Below are positions 12,240 to 25,713 of a stretch of 64,000 bases of DNA, one piece after another. A model generated the notes under the pieces. It had not been told where the DNA came from. It saw only the letters and a list, made by a program, of their open reading frames with translations, and did not search any database. How positions within the stretch are numbered: the first letter of the stretch is position 1; every line of letters begins with the position of its first letter. The stretch comes from Zingiber officinale (lineage: Eukaryota; Streptophyta; Magnoliopsida; Zingiberales; Zingiberaceae), in NCBI RefSeq assembly GCF_018446385.1, contig NC_056004.1, positions 33,486,492 through 33,550,491 on the forward strand, written 5' to 3'. The translations under genes were made by a program, and so were the position numbers.

Positions 12240-13736
12240 CGTGCAAAGCGTATACATGTTTTAATTTGTATTTTTATGAAAATTACAGATCTGTAACTTT
12301 CTGTGAATTTATGAATTTTATAGTTTTTATGGGTATTTTTCTCGTAGAAGCGAAGCACAAGTGTTTAGACACTTGTAGGCTTCGACTACCGAGAAGATCT
12401 TTCCGAAACGGCAAGGTTTCACCCCAAATCGTTTTGGGACAGCTGGCTAAGGCACTGTAGGATCACTAAGGAACACTCGCGATGGTTATATCGCGGGTAG
12501 GGGTGTTGCCCCTGACCCCGCAAGGGGATTCGTTCCGCGATTGCTCCCGAAAATCGCTAAACGGGACCGCCAGGAATTTTTACTCATAAAAATTGTAAAA
12601 ATTATAAGAAAAATTACAGAAATTTATAGAAATTACATAATTTAGAATTATGTATTATTTTGTGATGGTCATGGCCCAAAAGACCCAAATAGATTGGAAA
12701 TTGTGTTGTAATTCATAATACAGCCTGTGTGCCGTCGTGTGATTATGCGTGTTGTATATTTGATACACGACCTGCGCGTCGTGCCTTTCTATTTATTTAT
12801 TCTTGTTGTAAATTAGTTTAGACTCGAATGTAACTCAAGTTTCACCATTGTAATGTACAAAAAATGGAGTGGTGGAAGGTCCACTCGAGACGGAGTTACG
12901 AGGAGGGCGCGAGCAACACAAGGTGGTCAAAGGAAGGAGTTTGAGAAGCTGTTGACCTTAGGTTGACCATCCGATCTTATCATTGGCTTGAGAAGATCGT
13001 AGTAGGGCCATGACTAATCACAAAAATATTTAATTAATTGCTTGTGTGTGTATATGTGATGCATGCTAGAATAGTAATTAATTAGCGCCTTGACGATTAG
13101 ATTAGATGTAAATCGCATACATGATGCGCCCTAACGATTAGATTAGATCTAAATCACATATATGATACACCTCTTCGATTAGATTAGATCTCAATCGCGT
13201 CAACTCGAAATGTCTACCATGTCGTGATACCCATCACTACCTCGATCGCATGTTGTTGTTGAATCTGCCAAAGCAGAGCAACGCATACTATCTTGGTAGG
13301 GTACGGAGGGACAATCTTGGTCCCGCCTATCAACGCATGGGTGAGTACAACTCAATTAAATTGAGTAACTAGTTAACTCAATTGGATCGAGTTTAACTAT
13401 AGGCATTTTCCAATTGTTGGTAGATAGGTCAAAATCACGTTTATATTAACTCTTGGGTGTATTAATCAAAGCTAACTCGAGTTTTAATATAAATACGGAT
13501 CTTGATCCTATAAACAAGAGTTGCATAGAGATGTAATTGGTAATTAGTTACCTACCGATCATACTAAGTCTTGGGAAATTTAGTCAAAACTAACTCAAGG
13601 TGTAGTATGATGTGGATATTGTCCCACATGAATTATAGAATTCAGTGGGAGCATCATTTAATTAAAAGGCCCAATTAAATGATTAGAAGAATATGATATT
13701 TATTTATTTTTCTACATTTTTCTGTTGAGGATAACC
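12240..13736 (+). other. Copia A2 5' leader (about 1.5 kb, untranslated)
   Basis: No supported gene. It holds a GC-rich, self-complementary block (about 12475-12570; GCCCCTGACCCCGCAAGGGG) that is conserved in A3 and A4, followed by an AT-rich part and the same repeat-bearing region seen in A1. A possible role in RNA packaging or translation is inference. Confidence 0.6.
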
Positions 13737-16700
13737 ATGACGTCAAATACGAACTCTTTTTCCCTGCGTTCCGTCCTTGAGAAGGACAAGCTCAACAAAG
13801 CAAATTTCTTGGACTGACATAGGAACCTGAGAATCGTTCTCACACAAGAACGTAAACTGTACGTTCTGGAGCAGCCCATTCCGGAGGCACCTCCTGCCAC
13901 TGCCACGCGAGCTGACCGTGATGCTTACAAGAAACATCAAGATGACGCATTAGATGTGTCATGTCTTATGCTCGCGACCATGAACTCTGAGCTTCAGAAG
14001 CAACACGAGTTGATGGGCGCTTATGATATGGTTGAACATCTTCGTCAACTATATCAAGGACAAGCGAGGCACGAGAGATTCGAGTTCTCTAAGGCACTGT
14101 TTCAGTGCAAGATGCAAGATGGGACTCCCATAGGCCCATATGTACTTAAAATGATTGGGTACATAGAAAACCTACAGAGGTTGGGATTCCCACTTGGCCA
14201 AGAGCTGGCCACTGATCTGATCTTGCAATCCTTGCCAGATAGCTATAGCGAATTCGTTCTAAATTATAACATGAACGAAATTGACAAGCCACTGCCAGAG
14301 CTGCTTAGCATGTTAAGAACTGCTGAGCTCAACCTTAAGAAGGTTAAGCCTAACTCCATTTTGATGGTGCAAAAGGGCAAAGGCAAGGGCAATCCTAAAG
14401 GTAAGGGAAAGTCTCAAGCCAAGGGCAAAGGCAAGGCACTGAAACCCAAAGGAGGGGTCGCCAAGGATGCTACCTACTTCCACTGCGGTTAGACCGGGCA
14501 CTGGAAGAGGAACTGCAAATTATACCTGGAAGATCTTAAGAAGAAGAGAAGTGAGACTTCCACTTCAGGTATCTATGTTATAGAAGTCAATCTATCTATT
14601 TCTTCATCATGGGTATTAGATACCGGATGTGCTTCTCACATTTGTACTAATGTGCAGGCGCTGAGAAATAGTAGGGCATTGACGAAGGGTGAGGTGGACC
14701 TACGCGTAGGCAATGGAGCACGGGTTGCTGCTGTTGTTGTAGGAACTTATCATCTATCTCTACCTTCTTGGCTTGTATTAGAATTAGATGAATGTTGTTA
14801 TGTGCCTACTTTAACTAAGAACATAATTTCAGTTTCTTGTTTGGACAAGAAAGGTTTTTCATTTATTATAAAGAACAAATGTTGTTCAGTTTATTTAAAT
14901 GAAATGTTCTATTATAGTGCACCTCTGATAAACGGACTCTATATTCTAGACTTTGAGAACCCTATCTATAATATTAGTACCAAGAGGTTCAAGTCAAATG
15001 ACATGAACCAAACCTATCTCTGGTACTGTCGCTTAGGTCATATAAATGACAAATGCTTATCCCAGCTCCATAAAGATGGTTTGCTGGACTCATTTGATTT
15101 TGAATCATATGAGACATGCGAGTCATGCCTTCTAGGCAAGATGACCAAGACTCCCTTTAGTGGACATAGTGAGAGAGCGACTGACTTGTTAGGTCTTATA
15201 CATAGTGATGTATGTGGCCCTTTCAATGTCACTGCTAGAGGTGGTTATAGGTACTTCATTACATTTACTGATGACTTCAGTAGATATGGTTATGTGTACC
15301 TGATGACACATAAGTCAGAATCCTTTGAAAAGTTCAAAGAATTCAAGAATGAAGTACAAAACCAGCTTGGCAAAAGTATTAAGATACTTCGATCAGATCG
15401 AGGTGGTGAATACCTTAGCCATGAGTATGGGATTCTATCTCAACTCACTCCTCCTGGAACACCACAGTGGAATGGTGTATCAGAAAGGAGAAATCGTACC
15501 TTATTAGATATGGTATGATCTATGATGAGTCACACAGATCTTCCTATGTATCTTTGGGGCTATGCTCTAGACACAGCAGCCTTCATTCTCAACCGAGTTC
15601 CATCTAAGAATGTAATAAAGACACTATATAGGATATGGACTGGGAGAGATGCCCAGGTGTCTTTTATGAGGATTTGGGGTTGTGAGGCTTACGTTCAACG
15701 TCAAGTCTCGGACAAATTAGGACCCAAATCCGACAAGTGTTATTTCATTGGATATCCCAAGGAAACGAAGGGATATTACTTCTATATTCCCAGTCAACAC
15801 AAGGTAGTTGTGGCTAAGACTGGGGTATTTCTAGAAAGGGACTTTGTTTCTAGAAAGACTAGTGGGAGTACGTTCAATCTTGAAGAAGTTCAAGATATAG
15901 ACCATACCACTGAAGCCTCAATAGAAGTTGAACTGGAACCACTCAGTGTTGTGGATGATGTTGTTCCACAAGGAGTTGAGGAACCACAACCAGTTCAAGT
16001 AGACCTACCTCTTCGCAGATCTGATAGGGTACGTCGTCAGCCTGAGAGATACTCATTTCTCTTGTCTGACCATGATGACGTTGTGCTCATTGAGGATAAG
16101 CCTACCTCCTATCAGGAAGCTGTGATGAGTCCAGATTCCGATAAATGGCTAGAGGTCATGAGATCCGAGATGGAATCCATGTACACTAACCAAGTATAGA
16201 CTTTGGTTGATCCACCTGAAGGGGTCAAACCCATTGGGTGTAAGTGGGTCTTTAAGAAAAAGACTGACATGGATGGACTTATTTATAAGGGTCACTTGGT
16301 AGCTAAAGGTTTCAAGCAAATTCATGGTATTGACTATGATGAAACATTTTCTCCAGTAGCGATGTTTAAGTCGATTCGGATCATGCTTGCTATTGCAGCA
16401 TACCATGACTATGAGATATGGCAGATGGATGTCAAAATCATATTTCTGAATGAAAACTTGCTCGAGGATGTGTACATGACACAACCTGAGAGTTTTGTAG
16501 ATCCACAACATACTGACAGAGTATGCAAGCTGCATAGGTCCATTTATGGACTAAAGCAAGCTTCTCGGAGCTGGAATCTTCAATTTGATGATGCAATCAA
16601 ACAGTTTGGTTTCATCAAGAATGAAGATGAATCTTGTGTCTATAAGAAGGTTGTAGGGAACACAGTTGTCTTCCTTATATTGTATGTGGATGACATACTA

Positions 16701-17673
16701 CTCATTGGGAAAGACATCCTTTTGCTACAGTCTGTCAAGACTTGGCTAGGGACTTGTTTCTCAATGAAGGAATTAGGTGAAGCATCCCGCATTCTAGGCA
16801 TACAGATCTATAGAGATAGATCTAAGAGGTTGTTTGGCCTAAGTCAGAGTACATATATTGACAAGGTACTCCTTCGGTTTGCCATGCAGAACTCCAAGAA
16901 GGGATTTCTGCTGATGTCACATGGTGTGAGTCTTTCGAAGACTCAAGATCCCTCTTCTAGAGAGGAGAGAGACCGCATGGATCAGATCCCTTATGCCTCA
17001 GCCATAGAATCTATCATGTATATCATGTTATATACTCGTCCTGATGTCTCGTATGCTTTGAGCATGACGAGCAGATACCAGTCAGATCCAGATGAAAGTC
17101 ACTGGATAGCAGTCAAGAATATTCTTAAGTACTTAAGAAGGACTAAAGAATATTTCTTGATATATAGAGGCGATGATGAGCTAGATGTAAAGGGTTACAG
17201 TGATGCCAGCTTCCAAACCGACCAAGATGATTATCGATCGCAGTCAGGGTTCGTGTTTTGCATAAATGGTGGTGTTGTGAGCTGGAAGAGTTCGAAGCAA
17301 GACACAGTCGCTGATTCTACAACAGAGGCCGAGTATATTGCTGCATCAGAAGCTGCAAAGGAGGCAGTTTGGATCCGCAAGTTCATCACTGAACTTGGGG
17401 TGGTTCCTAGCATCGCTGACCCCTATTGAGCTCTATTGTGACAACAATGGAACAATTGCACAGGCTAAGGAACCTCGCTCACACCAGCGAACCAAACACA
17501 TACTACGGCGCTTCCATCTCATTCGAGAGATTATCGAGAGAGGAGATGTGAAGATTTGTAGAGTACCCACAGAAGCTAACATTGCAGATCCCTTGACCAA
17601 GGCTTTGGCACAGAGAAAGCATGATGGTCACACTAGGTCATTAGGCCTTAGAGCCTACACTGATTGGTACTAG
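13737..17673 (+). pseudogene. Copia A2 gag-pol pseudogene
   Basis: Gag starts at 13737 (MTSNTNSFSL). Protease D-T-G is at 14619-14627, integrase about 15010-15600, RT with YVDD at 16683-16694, RNase H about 17190-17640. Lesions: TGA at 13815 (Trp codon), TAG at 14490, TGA at 15516 (Arg codon), TAG at 16197 (Trp codon) and a 1-bp insertion near 17423. A 21-bp in-frame deletion near 15427 removes seven integrase residues. The first Cys of the gag zinc knuckle is Tyr (14475-14477). All but the insertion leave the frame unchanged, so decay is mostly by point mutation. Confidence 0.9.
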
Positions 17674-17687
17674 TGCTAGTGGGAGAT
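17674..17687 (+). other. Copia A2 polypurine tract
   Basis: TGCTAGTGGGAGAT immediately before the 3' LTR. Confidence 0.65.
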
Positions 17688-19517
17688 TGTTAGTTAGAGC
17701 CCTAGAGCCAATCATTTGATGATTGTTGTATGGACTCGTTGTATCATATTCTTGTATATAAATAAAGGCATTTGTTTTTGGTTATTATACTTACTTGTAT
17801 TGGTGTCAAATAACTAAGTATAATAGCGTCCTTGAGTAGAAGGTTCTTATCTATATCAATCGATTAGTTGAATCGATAGTGAGATGATATAGGGAACACT
17901 ACTCTTAATCATTCCTAGTCAAGTATTAACATTCAGGGACAATGTTAATGCGACGAGACTAGCATGTAGGTCAACTCGATGACTAGATCTCACAAGTCAT
18001 GGATATGGAGATATCAAGTTGACACATGGGTATGCATTGAAGAATATATACTGAATGACCCACCATGAGAAAGTATCATGGATCGTTATATGAGTGTCAT
18101 ATACTTTCTCATGTGGCTATTAGTATGACTACTAGTCCTTGGACCTGAAGTCACCATGGTTCCCTACATAAGGAATTACGTACTTTGGTTTCGTCAAACG
18201 TCACCCGTAACTGGGTGGACTATAAAGGCGATTACTGGGTATGTAACAAATTATGCGGAGGGATGTGAGTGATGTAGATGGGATCTATCCCTCCTATATG
18301 ACGGGAGTGACATCGATATTCTTGATAGAGTGATACCACTAAGTGCATGGCCATGCCCAAATGAGTCAATATGAGATATTGAGCTCATTTGAATGAGTGA
18401 GTCTACTTGGAGTTCAAGATTTAGATTGATTAGAGGATGACACAGTCTATGACTCACATTGATCAATCTAGATGTCTAGGATAGAAGGGCATTGTCATAT
18501 ATTGTGAGGAGTCACAATCAGTAGTCACAAGGTGATGTTGGATCTCAACATTCTTATAACTTGGGTAGTAATGATGTGTTGCTAAATACCACTCATTACT
18601 TATGCTTCTAAATGGGTTTAGGAGCATTGCCAACGTTATAAGAACCTATAGGGTCACACACATGGGGAAATTAGATGGAGATTAGGTTCATTTGATGAAC
18701 CTAAACGATTAGGTTCATGTGATGAACCAAATTGGATTAAGAGTAATCTAAATTAGGCTAATTGAGTTGGACTCAATTTGGTTCATGTATTAAATGAGTT
18801 TAATTTTGACTTAGACTCATTGAATCAATTTAATTCAATGAATAGGGATTCATTAAATTAAAATTGACTTGAACCAATTGTTAGATTTGATCAACTATGG
18901 GAGAGAAGTGGTCAAGTTTGACTTGACTTGAGAGGAAGATGAAGAGTCAAGTTTGACTTGACCATTTGCCACCTCATTGGTGAGTTGGCAAGAAGTGGAC
19001 CAATGATGGTGTTCCACATCATCATGGTTGCTTAAGTGAGATGTCACCTCATGGGAGTTACCAAGAGTTGTGACTCTTGGCATCCCATGGAGGTTATAAT
19101 CTCTCTTAAAGTGGCTGGCCACTTTAGATGAGGGGGTTAGTGCATTTTATATGCTTGGAAAGTAACTCTCATCTTCTTCTTCCTCTCAAGGTTTCTTCTC
19201 TCCCTCTCCTCCTCCTTGTCGTGACCATCAAAGGTACTAGCACACCTTTTGTGTGGTTTTCTCCATCTCTTGCTTGTGTGGATACATATAGAGGAGTATC
19301 TACTTTGATACTCTCGAGATCCGGCGAACCTTGGACGAGCGGGATTACGCGAAGGGCTTCGTATCAAGGGTAACCTCTTTATCTTGTAAATCTAAAGTAG
19401 ATCTAGGCTTAGAAAACATGTATATGAAATTTTATTTCTTCGTACGGATCCGTGGCATGGGACTTTCGGGGTTTTCGCAACGCAAAAAGCTGTTTTTGTG
19501 GCCCGAAAAACCCAACA
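17688..19517 (+). repeat. Copia A2 3' LTR
   Basis: TGTTAGTTAG to CCCAACA, 1830 bp, same length as the 5' LTR. Followed by TTAGG and then by the continuation of the interrupted LTR. Confidence 0.9.
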
Positions 19518-20304
19518 TTAGGTTCATGTGATGAACCAAATTGGATTAAGAGTAATCCAAATTCGACTAATTGAGTTGGACTCAATTTGATTCATGTGTC
19601 GTATGAGTCTAGTTTAGACTATGATTCATTGAGTCAATTTAAACCAATGAATAGAGATTCATTAAATTAAATTGATTTGAATCAAAGGTTAGATTTGATC
19701 AACCATGGGAGATAAGATGTCAAGTTTGACTTGACTTGAGAGGGAAGATGAAGGGTCAAGTTTGACTTGACTAAATGCCACCTCATTGTGACTTGGCATG
19801 GGCCGGCCAATGATGATATTCCACATCATCAAGGCTATATCATTATGTGCCACCTCTTGAGGAAGACCAAGAGCCATGACTCTTGGTATTACATGAAGGT
19901 TTAAAACACTCCATTAAGTGGTCGGCCACATTAGTGTGATGCAATTGTGTGCTCATTCAAGGCTTCTTCTTCCTCCTCTCTTCTTCTTCTCTCCTTCTCC
20001 TCCATTGCCGAGACCTCTCATGGGTGCTAGCACACTCTAAGTGGTTCTCTCCGCCTTTTGTCCATGTGGATACGTGTAGAGGAGTGTACACTTGACACTC
20101 TATGAGATCCGGCAACCATTTGGACGAGCGGGATAAGCGAAGGGCATCGCTATAAGGGTAAAACCTTTTTCCATGTAGATCTAAGGTAGATCTAGTGTAT
20201 ACAAACATGTACATAAATATTTTATTTATCTTCGCACGGATCCGTGGCTAGCTTCAAGGTTTCCGCAACGCAAAAAGTGATTTTTACGGCTCGAAAGTTT
20301 AATA
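19518..20304 (+). repeat. Shared copia LTR of A1/A3, second part
   Basis: After the TTAGG duplication the sequence resumes TTCATGTGATGAACC exactly as in the uninterrupted LTR at about 26731. It ends AAGTTTAATA where the 3' LTR has AAGTCTAACA, and is followed by a primer-binding site. It therefore served as 5' LTR of A3 as well as 3' LTR of A1. Confidence 0.8.
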
Positions 20305-20305
20305 G

Positions 20306-20319
20306 TGGTATTAGAGCCA
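20306..20319 (+). other. Copia A3 primer-binding site
   Basis: TGGTATTAGAGCCA, one mismatch from the A2 site. Confidence 0.75.
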
Positions 20320-21795
20320 CGTGCGAAGCTTGTACATGTTTGTATTTGTTATTACGAAAAGGTTTCAGATCTGTAAGTTTCTATAATTTTTCTACTTTTA
20401 TAAATTTTGTGAGTATTTTTCTTGTAGAGGCGAAGCAACAAGTGTTTGGACACTTGTAGGCTTCAAATACCAAGAAAAATCTTCCGAAATGACAAGGTTT
20501 CACCCAAATAAAATTATTTTTTTTTGGGACAGTGGCTTAAGGCGCTATTAGATTAGTTTGGGATACTCGCGATATTCGTTTCGCGAGAAGAGGCGCTGCC
20601 CCTAACCCCGCAAGGGGCATTGTCTCGCGATCGCGCTCGAAAATCGCTAAACGGGACCGTCGAGAAGTTGTGACTCATAGAATTGATAAAACAGTAGTAA
20701 AATTATAGAAATTTATGTAAAATACATAATTTAGAATTATGTATGATATTGTGATGGTCATGGCCCAAAAATCCCAATGTGATTGGTTAAAATTGTGTTG
20801 TAATTCATAATATGGCATGCGCGCCATTTTTTGTATTGTGCGTGTTGTATACGATATGCGACCTGCGCGTCGTGCCTTCCTTATTATGTTCCTGTTGTAA
20901 ATATATTTTAGACTCGAATGTAACTCGAGTTTCATATTTGTAATATACAAAATGAAGCGGTGGAAGGTCCACTCAAGAAGGAGTTACGAGGAGGGTGCTG
21001 TCAACACATGGCGATCAAAAGGAGGCTCTTGAAGAAGTCGTTGACCCTAGGTTGACCGTCCGATCTTTTCATTGGCTTGAGAAGATCGTAGTAGGGTCAT
21101 GACCTCATCACAAATTGATTAATCGGTATATATATATATATATATATATATCATTGCTTATGTGCATGTGATGCATGCTAAAGTAGGGTAATTAGTGCCT
21201 AAATGCATATATGATATATATTCATGATTAGATTATATCTTAATCAAGTCAACTCGAAATGCCTACCAAGTTTTTATACCCATCACTACCTCGATCATTT
21301 GTTGTTGTTGAATCTTCCAAAGCAAAGCAACGCATATTATCTTGGTAGGGTGCGGAGGGACAATCTTGGTCCCGCCTATCAAAGCTTGGGTGAGAACAAA
21401 CTCAATTAGATTGGGTATAACTAGTTAACTCAATTGGATTGGGTAAAACTATAGGAAATTTCCAACGGTTGGGAAGATAGGATAAAGATCACATTTATCT
21501 TGATCCTATAAACAAGAGTTGCATAAAGATGTAATTGATAATTAGTTATCTACCGATCATACTAAGTCTTGAGCGATTTAGGCAAAACTAACTCAAGGCG
21601 TAGTATAATGTGGATCTTGTCGAGCGAGAATTATAACTAATTGGTATGAATCTAGTAGTGTGGTTTGACCACATCCATGACTTGATTCTATAAAAGCCCT
21701 GTAATTCAGTGGGAGCATCATTTAGTTAAAGGCTTAATTAAATAATAAATAGAATATGATATTTACTTTCTGCTTTATTTATGTTGTAGATTGCC
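20320..21795 (+). other. Copia A3 5' leader
   Basis: Colinear with the A2 leader, with the GC-rich structured block at about 20570-20665 and a (TA)n run at about 21128-21150. No supported gene. The part from 21184 on matches the A1 leader. Confidence 0.6.
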
Positions 21796-24700
21796 ATGTC
21801 GACGAACACGAACATTTTCTCCCTACGTTCTGTCCTTGACAAGGACAAGCTCAATGGAGCTAATTTCCTGGACTGGTACAGGAATCTGAGAATCGTTCTC
21901 ACACAAGAAAGAAAATTGTACGTCCTGGAGCAGCCCATTACGGAGGCACCTCCTGCAACTGCCACGCGAGCCGACCAAGATGCTTATAAGAAGCATCAAG
22001 ATGATGCATTAGATGTGTCATGCCTCATGCTCGCAACCATGAACTCTGAGCTTCAGAAGCAACATGAGTTGATAACTGCTTATGATATGGTTGAACATCT
22101 TCGTCAACTATATCAAGGACAAGCAAGGCACGAGAGATTCGAGATCTCTAAGGCACTATTTCAGTGCAAGATGCAAGATGGGACTCCCATAGGTTCATAT
22201 GTACTCAAGATGATTGGGTACATAGAGAACCTACAGAGGTTGGGATTCCCACTTGGCCAAGAACTGACCACTGACTTGATCTTGCAATCCTTGCCAGAAA
22301 GTTACAATCAATTTGTCATAAATTACAACATGAACGAAATTGATAAGTCACTGCTTGAGCTACTAAGCATGTTGCGAACTGCTGAGCTAAACCTTAAGAA
22401 GGTAAAGCCCAACTCCATTTTGATGGTGCAAAAGCATAAAGGCAAGGGCAAGCCTAGAGGTAAGGGAAAGTCCCAAGCCAAGGGCAAAGGCAAGGTAATG
22501 AAACCTAAAGGAGGGGTTGCCAAGGATGCTACCTGCTTCCACTACGATCAGACCGGGCACTGGAAGAGGAACTGCAAAGGATACTTGGAAGATCTTAAGA
22601 AGAAGAGAAATGAGATTTCTACTTCAGGCATATATGTTATAGAAGTCAATCTTTCTATTTCTTCATCGTGGGTATTAGATACCGGATGTGCTTCTCACAT
22701 TTGTACTAATGTGTAGGCGCTGAGAAATAGCAGGGCATTGACGAAGGGCAAGGTGGACCTACGAGTAGGCAATGGAGCATGGGTTGCTGCTGTTGCTGTA
22801 GAACTTACTTTCTATCTCTGCCCTCTGGGCTTGTACTAGAATTAGATGAATGTTGTTATGTGCCTGCTCTCACAAAGAACATCATTTCAGTTCGTATTTA
22901 GACAAGAAAGGCTTTTCGTTTATAATAAAAAAATAAATGTTGTTCCGTTTATTTAAATGATATGTTCTATTGTAGTGCACCTCTGATGAACGGACTCTAC
23001 ATTCTAGACTTAGAGAATCCCATCTATAACATAAGTACCAAAAGGTTCAAGTCGAATGAAATGAACCGAACCTATCTCTGGCATTGTCGCTTAGGTCATA
23101 TAAATGAGAAGCGCTTATCTCAACTCCATAAAGATGATTTGCTGGACTCATTTGATTTTGAATCATATGAGACATGCGAGTCATGCCTACTAGGTAAGAT
23201 GACCAAGACTCCCTTTTAGTGGACACAGCGAAAGAGCAACTAACTTGTTAGGACTTATACATAGTGATGTATGTGGCACTTTCAATGTCACTGCCAGAGG
23301 TAGTTATAGGTACTTCATTACATTTACTGATGACTTCAGTAGATATGATTATGTGTATCTGATGACACATAAGTCACAATCCTTTGAAAAGTTCAAAGAA
23401 TTCAAAAATGAAGTACAAAACCAGCTAGGCAAGAGTATTAAAATACTTCGATCAGATCGAGGTGGTGAATACCTTAGCCATAAGTTTCGTGACTATCTAG
23501 CTGAGTGTGGGATTCTATCCCAATTCACTCCTCCTGGAACACCATAGTGGAATGGTGTATCCGAAAGGAGGAATCTTTCCCTATTAGATATGGTACGATC
23601 TATGATGAGTCACACAGATCTTCCTATATCTTTTTGGGGATATGCTCTAGACACAGCAGCCTTCACACTTAACTGTGTTCCATCCAAAGCTGTGATAAAG
23701 ACACCATATAGGATATGGACTGGGAGAGATGCCCAGATATCTTTTATGAGGATTTGGAGTCATGAGGCTTACGTTCGACGTCAGGTCTCGGACAAACTAG
23801 GACCCAAATCCGATAAGTGCTATTTTATAGGATATCCCAAGGAAATGAAGGGATATAACTTCTACATTCCCAGTCACCACAAAGTGTTTGTGGCTAAGAC
23901 TAGGGTATTTCTAGAAAAGGACTTTGTTTCTAGAAAAAACTAGTGGGAGTACGTTCGATCTTGGAGAAGTTCAAGATATGGACCATAGCACTGAAGCCTT
24001 GATGGAAGTTGAACTAGAACCATAAAATATTGTTGCACAAGGAGTTGAGGAACAACAATCAGTTCAAGTAGACCTACCTCTTCGTAGGTCTGACAGGATA
24101 CGTCGTCAGCCTGAGAGATACTCATTTCTCTTGTCTAACCATAATGACGTTATGCTCGTTGAGAATGAGCCTACCTCCTATCAGGAAGCTGTGATGAGTC
24201 CAGATTCTGAGAAATGGTTAGAGGCCATGAGATCTGAGATGGAATCCATGTACACCAACTAAGTATGGACTTTGGTTGATCCACCTGAAGGTGTCAAACC
24301 CATTGGGTGTAAGTGGGTCTTTAAGAGAAAGACTAACATGGATGGACATTTGCATACCTATAAGGGTCATTTGGTAGCTAAAGGTTTCAAGCAAATTCAT
24401 GGTATTGACTATGATGAAACCTTTTCTCCAGTGGCGATGTTTAAGTCCATTCGGATAATGCTTGCTATTGCAGCATACCACGATTATGAGATCTGGCAAA
24501 TGGATGTCAAAACCACGTTTCTGAATGGAAACTTGTTCGAGAATGTGTACATGACACAACCTGAGGGTTTTGTAGATCCACTGCATACTGACAGAGTATG
24601 CAAGCTGCATAAGTCCATTTATGGACTAAAGCAAGCTTCTCGGAGCTAAAATCTTCGATTCGATGATGCGATCAAATAGTTTGGTTTCATCAAGAATGAA

Positions 24701-25699
24701 GATGAACCCTGTGTCTACAAGAAGGTTGTTGGGAACACAGTTGTCTTCCTTGTATTGTATGTGGATGACATACTACTCATTGAAAATGGCATCCCTTTGC
24801 TGCAGTCTGTAAAGACTTGGCATAAAGATTTATAGAGATAGATCTAAGAGATTACTTGGCCTAAGTCAAAATACATATATTGATACGGTATTACTACGGT
24901 TTGCCATGCAGAATTCCAAGAAAAGATTTCTGCTGATGTCACATGGTGTGAGTCTTTCGAAGACTCAAAGTCCCTCTTCTAGAGAGGAGAGAGACTGCAT
25001 GGATAAGATCCCTTATGCTTCAGCCATAGGATCTATCATGTACGTCATGCTATGTACTCGTCCTGATGTTTCGTATGCTTTGAGCATAACGAGCAGATAC
25101 TAGTCAGATCCAGGTGAGCGTCACTGGATAGCGGTCAAGAATATCCTTAAGTACTTGAGAATGACTAAGGAATATTTCTTGATATTTGGAGGCGATGGCG
25201 AGCTAGCTGTAAAGGGTTACAATGATGTCAGCTTCCAAACTGACCAGGATGATTATCGATCGTAGTGTGGGTTTATATTTTGTTTAAATGGTGGTGTTAT
25301 GTGCTGGAAGAGTTCGAAGCAGGACACAGTTGCTGATTCTACAACAGAGGCCGAGTATATTGCTGCATCAGAAGCAACAAAGGAGGCAGTTTAGATCCGT
25401 AAGTTCATTATTGAGCTTGGGGTGGTTCCTAGCATAGCCGATCCTATAGAGCTCTATTGTGACAACAATAGAGTAATTGCACAGGCTAAGGAACCTCGCT
25501 CAGCCCAGCGGACCAAACACATACTACGGCGCTTCCATCTCATTCGAGAGATCATCAATAGAGGAGATGTGAAAATTAAATTTGTAGAGTACCCACAGAG
25601 ACTTACATCGCTAATCCCTTGACCGAGGCTTTGGCACAGAGAAAGCATGATGGTCACACTAGGTCATTGGGTATTAGATCCTACACTGATTGGCGCTAG
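21796..25699 (+). pseudogene. Copia A3 gag-pol pseudogene (most decayed)
   Basis: Gag is open from 21796 to a TAG at 22714; protease D-T-G is at 22678-22686. Beyond that the frame breaks repeatedly: small indels near 22800, 22893, 22930, 23214 and 23937; TAG at 23545; TAA near 24259; TAA in a Trp codon near 24647; a deletion of about 46 bp near 24820; TAGs near 25100 and 25262; TAG in a Trp codon at 25392; and a short insertion near 25577. RT YVDD survives at 24758-24769. The second Cys of the zinc knuckle is Tyr (22543-22545). Confidence 0.88.
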
Positions 25700-25713
25700 T
25701 GCTAGTGGAAGAT

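Larger units (their letters stand above)
10395..19517 (+). mobile_element. Copia A2, complete element nested in the shared LTR
   Basis: Full structure: 5' LTR 10395-12224 and 3' LTR 17688-19517, both 1830 bp, a tRNA-Met type primer-binding site at 12226, gag-pol and polypurine tract. Flanked by the 5-bp duplication TTAGG (10390-10394 and 19518-19522). In the first roughly 215 bp of the two LTRs I count 5 differences, all transitions, so it is fairly but not extremely young. Its reading frame is nevertheless broken in several places. Confidence 0.9.
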
